Assembly: GCF_012273895.1 (NCBI RefSeq)
Contig: NC_052113.1
Span: 4,950,195-5,014,194, forward strand
Length of the DNA stretch: 64,000 nt
Source of the DNA: Zerene cesonia
Lineage: Eukaryota > Arthropoda > Insecta > Lepidoptera > Pieridae
Direction: 5' to 3'
Below, piece by piece: positions 61,001 through 64,000 of the stretch (the stretch's first letter is position 1; each line of letters opens with the position of its first letter). The notes below the pieces were generated by a model. It ran no database searches and was not told the origin of the DNA. It saw nothing but the letters and a program-made list of their open reading frames with translations. The position numbers and the translations under genes are program-made.

Positions 61001-62017
61001 CTCACCTAACTTAAGAGAGCCGAATGGGCGGTATATCGAAAACCCATTGGCGTAATTTGAGGCGAACCCAACGACATGTCGCTAAGCGATTCAATCACGC
61101 GACCACATCCTCTACACGGCCCTATTTGAATTCGAACGATTTTATGTGAACACTAATGTCTTCTTCGCGCTTTAAAGCCTTTCAATTGCTGTAGAACGCA
61201 ACTTTATAGCTGTTTTGCTTACTCTCAAATGGGTCGGTTGCTTGATAAATCTTTTGTTTAAATTCTATTGTTGTACGAACGGATTTTCTGGATGAAATAC
61301 TTGTAAATTTACTGATGTATTGTTGTGTGTGTAATAGAATACGAGGTAAATTATTGTTATAAGTGTAAAGAATACTTCAGTACCAAAAATCGAAAACTTT
61401 TTACAATGTTGCTATGGAAATTATCACAGAATGAAAACTAAAGAGTTCTTAATGCTCATTTATTTATGGAATCGCCTCTACTTCGCTATAGCTATTGCGT
61501 CTATATGTTACGATGATTCTCAATTTAAAAACATTAGACAATTTTGGTAAAGAATTTAAATAAATCGATATCACAAGGAGGTATATAAGTTTAACATTGC
61601 AATTCTCAAGACGAAGATAGAACTCTCCGTGTCGATTTGAATCTAGCTAAAATAGACCATGTCTGTACTTCAGTGAATCGTAGACAAAACAAACTTGTAG
61701 CATTGTCTAACTTCGGCAATTGATCGAAATGCATGATCGAAATTCTGTTATGACTTTAAATTGGCGAAACGGGAATTTGAGCGCCTGCCGGGTGATTTCG
61801 TTACTTCACTTGAAAAACTTCTAGAAGGTTAGGTGCAACACGAAATTTTCAGGAATACTTCGGCCGAGAGGTATTTAAGAATTAAGAAATTAGCTTATCT
61901 TTTTTACAGCCATCACGTCATAGTGAAATTCCTTTTTTTATTCAGTTTCTTATGCCAAATTACCAGTCAAGTTATACAAATAAACAACATATACATAAGA
62001 TAAAATTGTATTGTATT
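58037..62017. other. AT-rich DNA without supported genes
   Basis: Open frames at 59151-59372 (+) and 60734-60468 (-) cross G+C-richer patches but lack splice support and recognisable products. A polyA-like TAAATAAATAAAATAAG string near 59545 may end an unrecognised retroelement tail. A G+C-richer patch at 60960-61140 has no sustained frame. Confidence 0.45.
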
Positions 62018-62065
62018 TCCTTGTGTTTGATGTTATGTGACTATTACACATTTAGAAATTAATGT
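62018..62065. mobile_element. Foldback MITE, single-arm fragment
   Basis: TTCCTTGTGTTTGATGTTAT, TGACTATTACACATTTAGAA and ATTAATG follow the left arm of the 40948 element with several changes; no second arm follows. Confidence 0.55.
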
Positions 62066-63300
62066 TTGCTGTAATGATAAGTATTAAAAGTACACCCCAG
62101 ATTAGATGTAATAAAAAATGTAAAAAAAACAAATAATAACTCAACCATATGTTCGACATAGTCAAATGAATTTAACCTGATCTTCGCTGCTCTTATAACG
62201 AGGCAAACCAGCGTGCGGTAAATAATGAAATCGCATTAATGAACAATTTGTCATTACCATCATTTCATGTGTAAGCAAATATTATGACGCGCCGTTCATT
62301 TTCTCATAATGGTTTCTCTTTTATTAATTAATGTGACACAAGCCTCTGGTTGAAGTTATTCCCTTTAGGAATAACGTATTTATATCAAATTTTTAACAAT
62401 ATAGATTAGTACCAGCATTAGTACCAGCAGCAAAAGTCTGCTAAAATGACTGACAAAACGAATTATTTTTAAACTATAATTATCGTTTGTTATATATTAT
62501 TCTTATTGTGTACTGTTTTGTTGTTGATATATCGCGATCCGCTTATTAGTTATTGCGTTTAGAATCTTCAAATAGCACATCCTATTGATATCTGTTTATT
62601 GATTTTCATAACATGAATTACCAATTCGCAATTAAAAATTAATAACACGTTATCGATAAACAAATGCCACTCTTTATAAAATTTCAACAGTAAATATAAA
62701 TATCATAAGTTGTAATGAAATGAAAATCCCAAAATATACTATGAAGCATGAATTAAACAGCTACTGAGCGTTTACCACTCAGCTGGTAGTTAGTTTTACA
62801 GCGCGATATCAATTTTTATGACGCGAATATTAAATGCTTTTAGCGCAACAGTTACACTCATTTATATGGCCTGGAATTTCTGGATTAAACGTGTAACTTT
62901 GTTCGTTGTCAGATAGTCAACATTAATTGTGTGAGACCAGGCAGCGGATTTAGCTTTTCGATTCGGAAACTCGTTGGAACTATGCGAAAGTATTCCCGAA
63001 TTTAGTGCATGAAAGGTCAACGGCCTTGATGAAACATTTTGCGGGATTTTGAAATTATTTTTCAACTATATGTTCATTTTTGTGTTCGAATTTTCTAAGA
63101 ATCTACCTTTATCGGTACGGGGCTTAGACTTGTCAGACACCATTACATCTGAAGTTATAAGACACCTGAAAGGGTTTTGTATTTTCTACTAGGATTTGCA
63201 CTGTTGTTTCATGTTTTAATTAGATGGTTCCATGAACAAAGATAATAAATATTTGAGATTCGGAGAGACCGACTAGTCCAAGAAAATGGGTAGGGTAAAT
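62066..63300. other. AT-rich DNA without recognisable genes
   Basis: A 67-codon minus-strand frame at 63065-62862 lies in a slightly G+C-richer patch without splice support. Nothing else was noted. Confidence 0.45.
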
Positions 63301-63764
63301 GTGAATTTGAGATTAAAACTTGAATTTTTGATATAATTTACTTTGAGGAATCTAAAAACGAACTGTGCAAGTTTTTTTTAAATTCACCCCCGAGAAGGGG
63401 TGAAAAAAAAAAAATGAAGTCGTTTTTTTGAAATTTTGGCGAAACCGTATGTGTTAGAAAAAAAAGTTTTAAATAAAATTTGTAGAGCGTAAAATTTTAC
63501 ACAAAAATGTTTCTATGACTTTTTTTCCTAAAATTGAAATTAACTGAGATAGGGTAGTTAGAAGCTAGGGGATGATAACTGCAACTTTAAAAAATCATAA
63601 CTTATTGAAAAATTGATAAAACTCGTATATTTTTTTTAATTACTTATATGATTATAAACTTTGATCCTAGAGAATTTTTTTTTTTTCAATTGTTTATAAC
63701 AAAATTATAACAAATTGAAATTTTTATTTTCAAATTAAATCAAGTTAAACCGATAAAAAAAAAG

Positions 63765-63766
<2 letters not shown>
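63301..63766. repeat. Homopolymer-rich stretch, possible unrecognised repeat
   Basis: Runs of A or T of 7-14 bases recur. The segment includes an 8-bp hairpin TTCACCCC/GGGGTGAA (63383-63390 with 63397-63404), GATAGGGTAGTTAGAAGCTA and GGGGATGATAACTGCAACTT. The composition and these blocks are reminiscent of lepidopteran dispersed repeats, but no family was identified. Confidence 0.35.
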
Positions 63767-63814
<48 letters not shown>

Positions 63815-63815
63815 T
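63767..63815. repeat. (AT)n microsatellite, interrupted
   Basis: Two AT runs separated by a single AAT interruption, about 49 bases in total. Confidence 0.95.
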
Positions 63816-64000
63816 TATTTAATACATTAGTATTTCAAGCGGGTATAAAATAATTTACCTGGTGAAAGATATTGTGGGGCGGCGACTTTGCTTTTACTAC
63901 CGGATTTTAATTATTCGGTAATTATTCATGTTAAAAGTAAAAAAAAAACTAAATAAAATAAAACGACTGTGTGGGGTTTAATTCATTAGATATATGGCAC

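Noticed and set aside
1..64000. CRISPR arrays, operons, phage genes, tRNA and rRNA genes
   Set aside because: No regularly spaced repeats, no closely packed coding frames, and no conserved rRNA or complete tRNA cloverleaf was seen. The window is typical insect non-coding DNA.

Overview
The window is eukaryotic, AT-rich and gene-poor, and reads as intronic or intergenic DNA of a butterfly or moth. The lepidopteran assignment rests on the dispersed repeats. These include short non-autonomous Helitrons that start with TC, end in CTAG and sit between A and T; a tRNA-derived SINE with a GATGAT tail; LINE 3' tails of a kind common in moths and butterflies; and two repeat families remembered as very common in Lepidoptera (a 'TTTTTAGGGTTC...' family and a 'GATGGTAAGCGATCACCACC' family). 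Family names are from memory, without a database search. The species cannot be told. Nothing bacterial or viral was recognised: there are no operons, no CRISPR array, and no rRNA or tRNA gene.

No complete protein-coding gene is visible. The best coding evidence is a set of isolated exon-like segments. On the plus strand, 562-762 has a signal-peptide-like start and four cysteines. On the minus strand, 22800-22628 has an ATG, 46 codons and a perfect GTAAGT donor, with a possible 80-base intron and upstream exon at 22902-22881. Smaller candidates with good splice sites lie at 13116-13170 (+), 15107-15060 (-), 47900-47912 (+, below a TATA box) and 57129-57241 (+). None could be assigned to a known protein. 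If several are real, they belong to genes with long introns or to neighbouring genes on both strands.

Layout: 1-5 kb holds a CpG-dense block and the first exon candidate, then unique AT-rich DNA. 5-8.6 kb has two copies of the six-member repeat family and Helitron remnants. 8.6-18.9 kb is mostly unique and carries two exon candidates and a LINE tail. 18,920-19,919 is an assembly gap of exactly 1000 N. 20-25 kb contains the best exon candidate and an intact-ended Helitron. 25-36 kb is rich in Helitrons, including one nested inside another. 36.5-42 kb has a lepidopteran repeat with a 19-bp hairpin and a cluster of a foldback MITE with 133-bp arms. 42-49 kb has more repeat copies, a TATA/first-exon candidate and a long AT microsatellite. 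50-57 kb has a SINE with a target-site duplication, another intact-ended Helitron and three repeat copies. 57-64 kb is mostly featureless, ending in a homopolymer-rich stretch and a second AT microsatellite.

The mobile elements are short and non-coding. Any movement would have depended on proteins encoded elsewhere: a Rep/helicase for the Helitrons, a LINE reverse transcriptase for the SINE, and a transposase for the foldback element. Nothing seen amounts to a convincing new biological system. The most useful leads are the unassigned exons, the foldback MITE cluster and the six-copy unclassified repeat.
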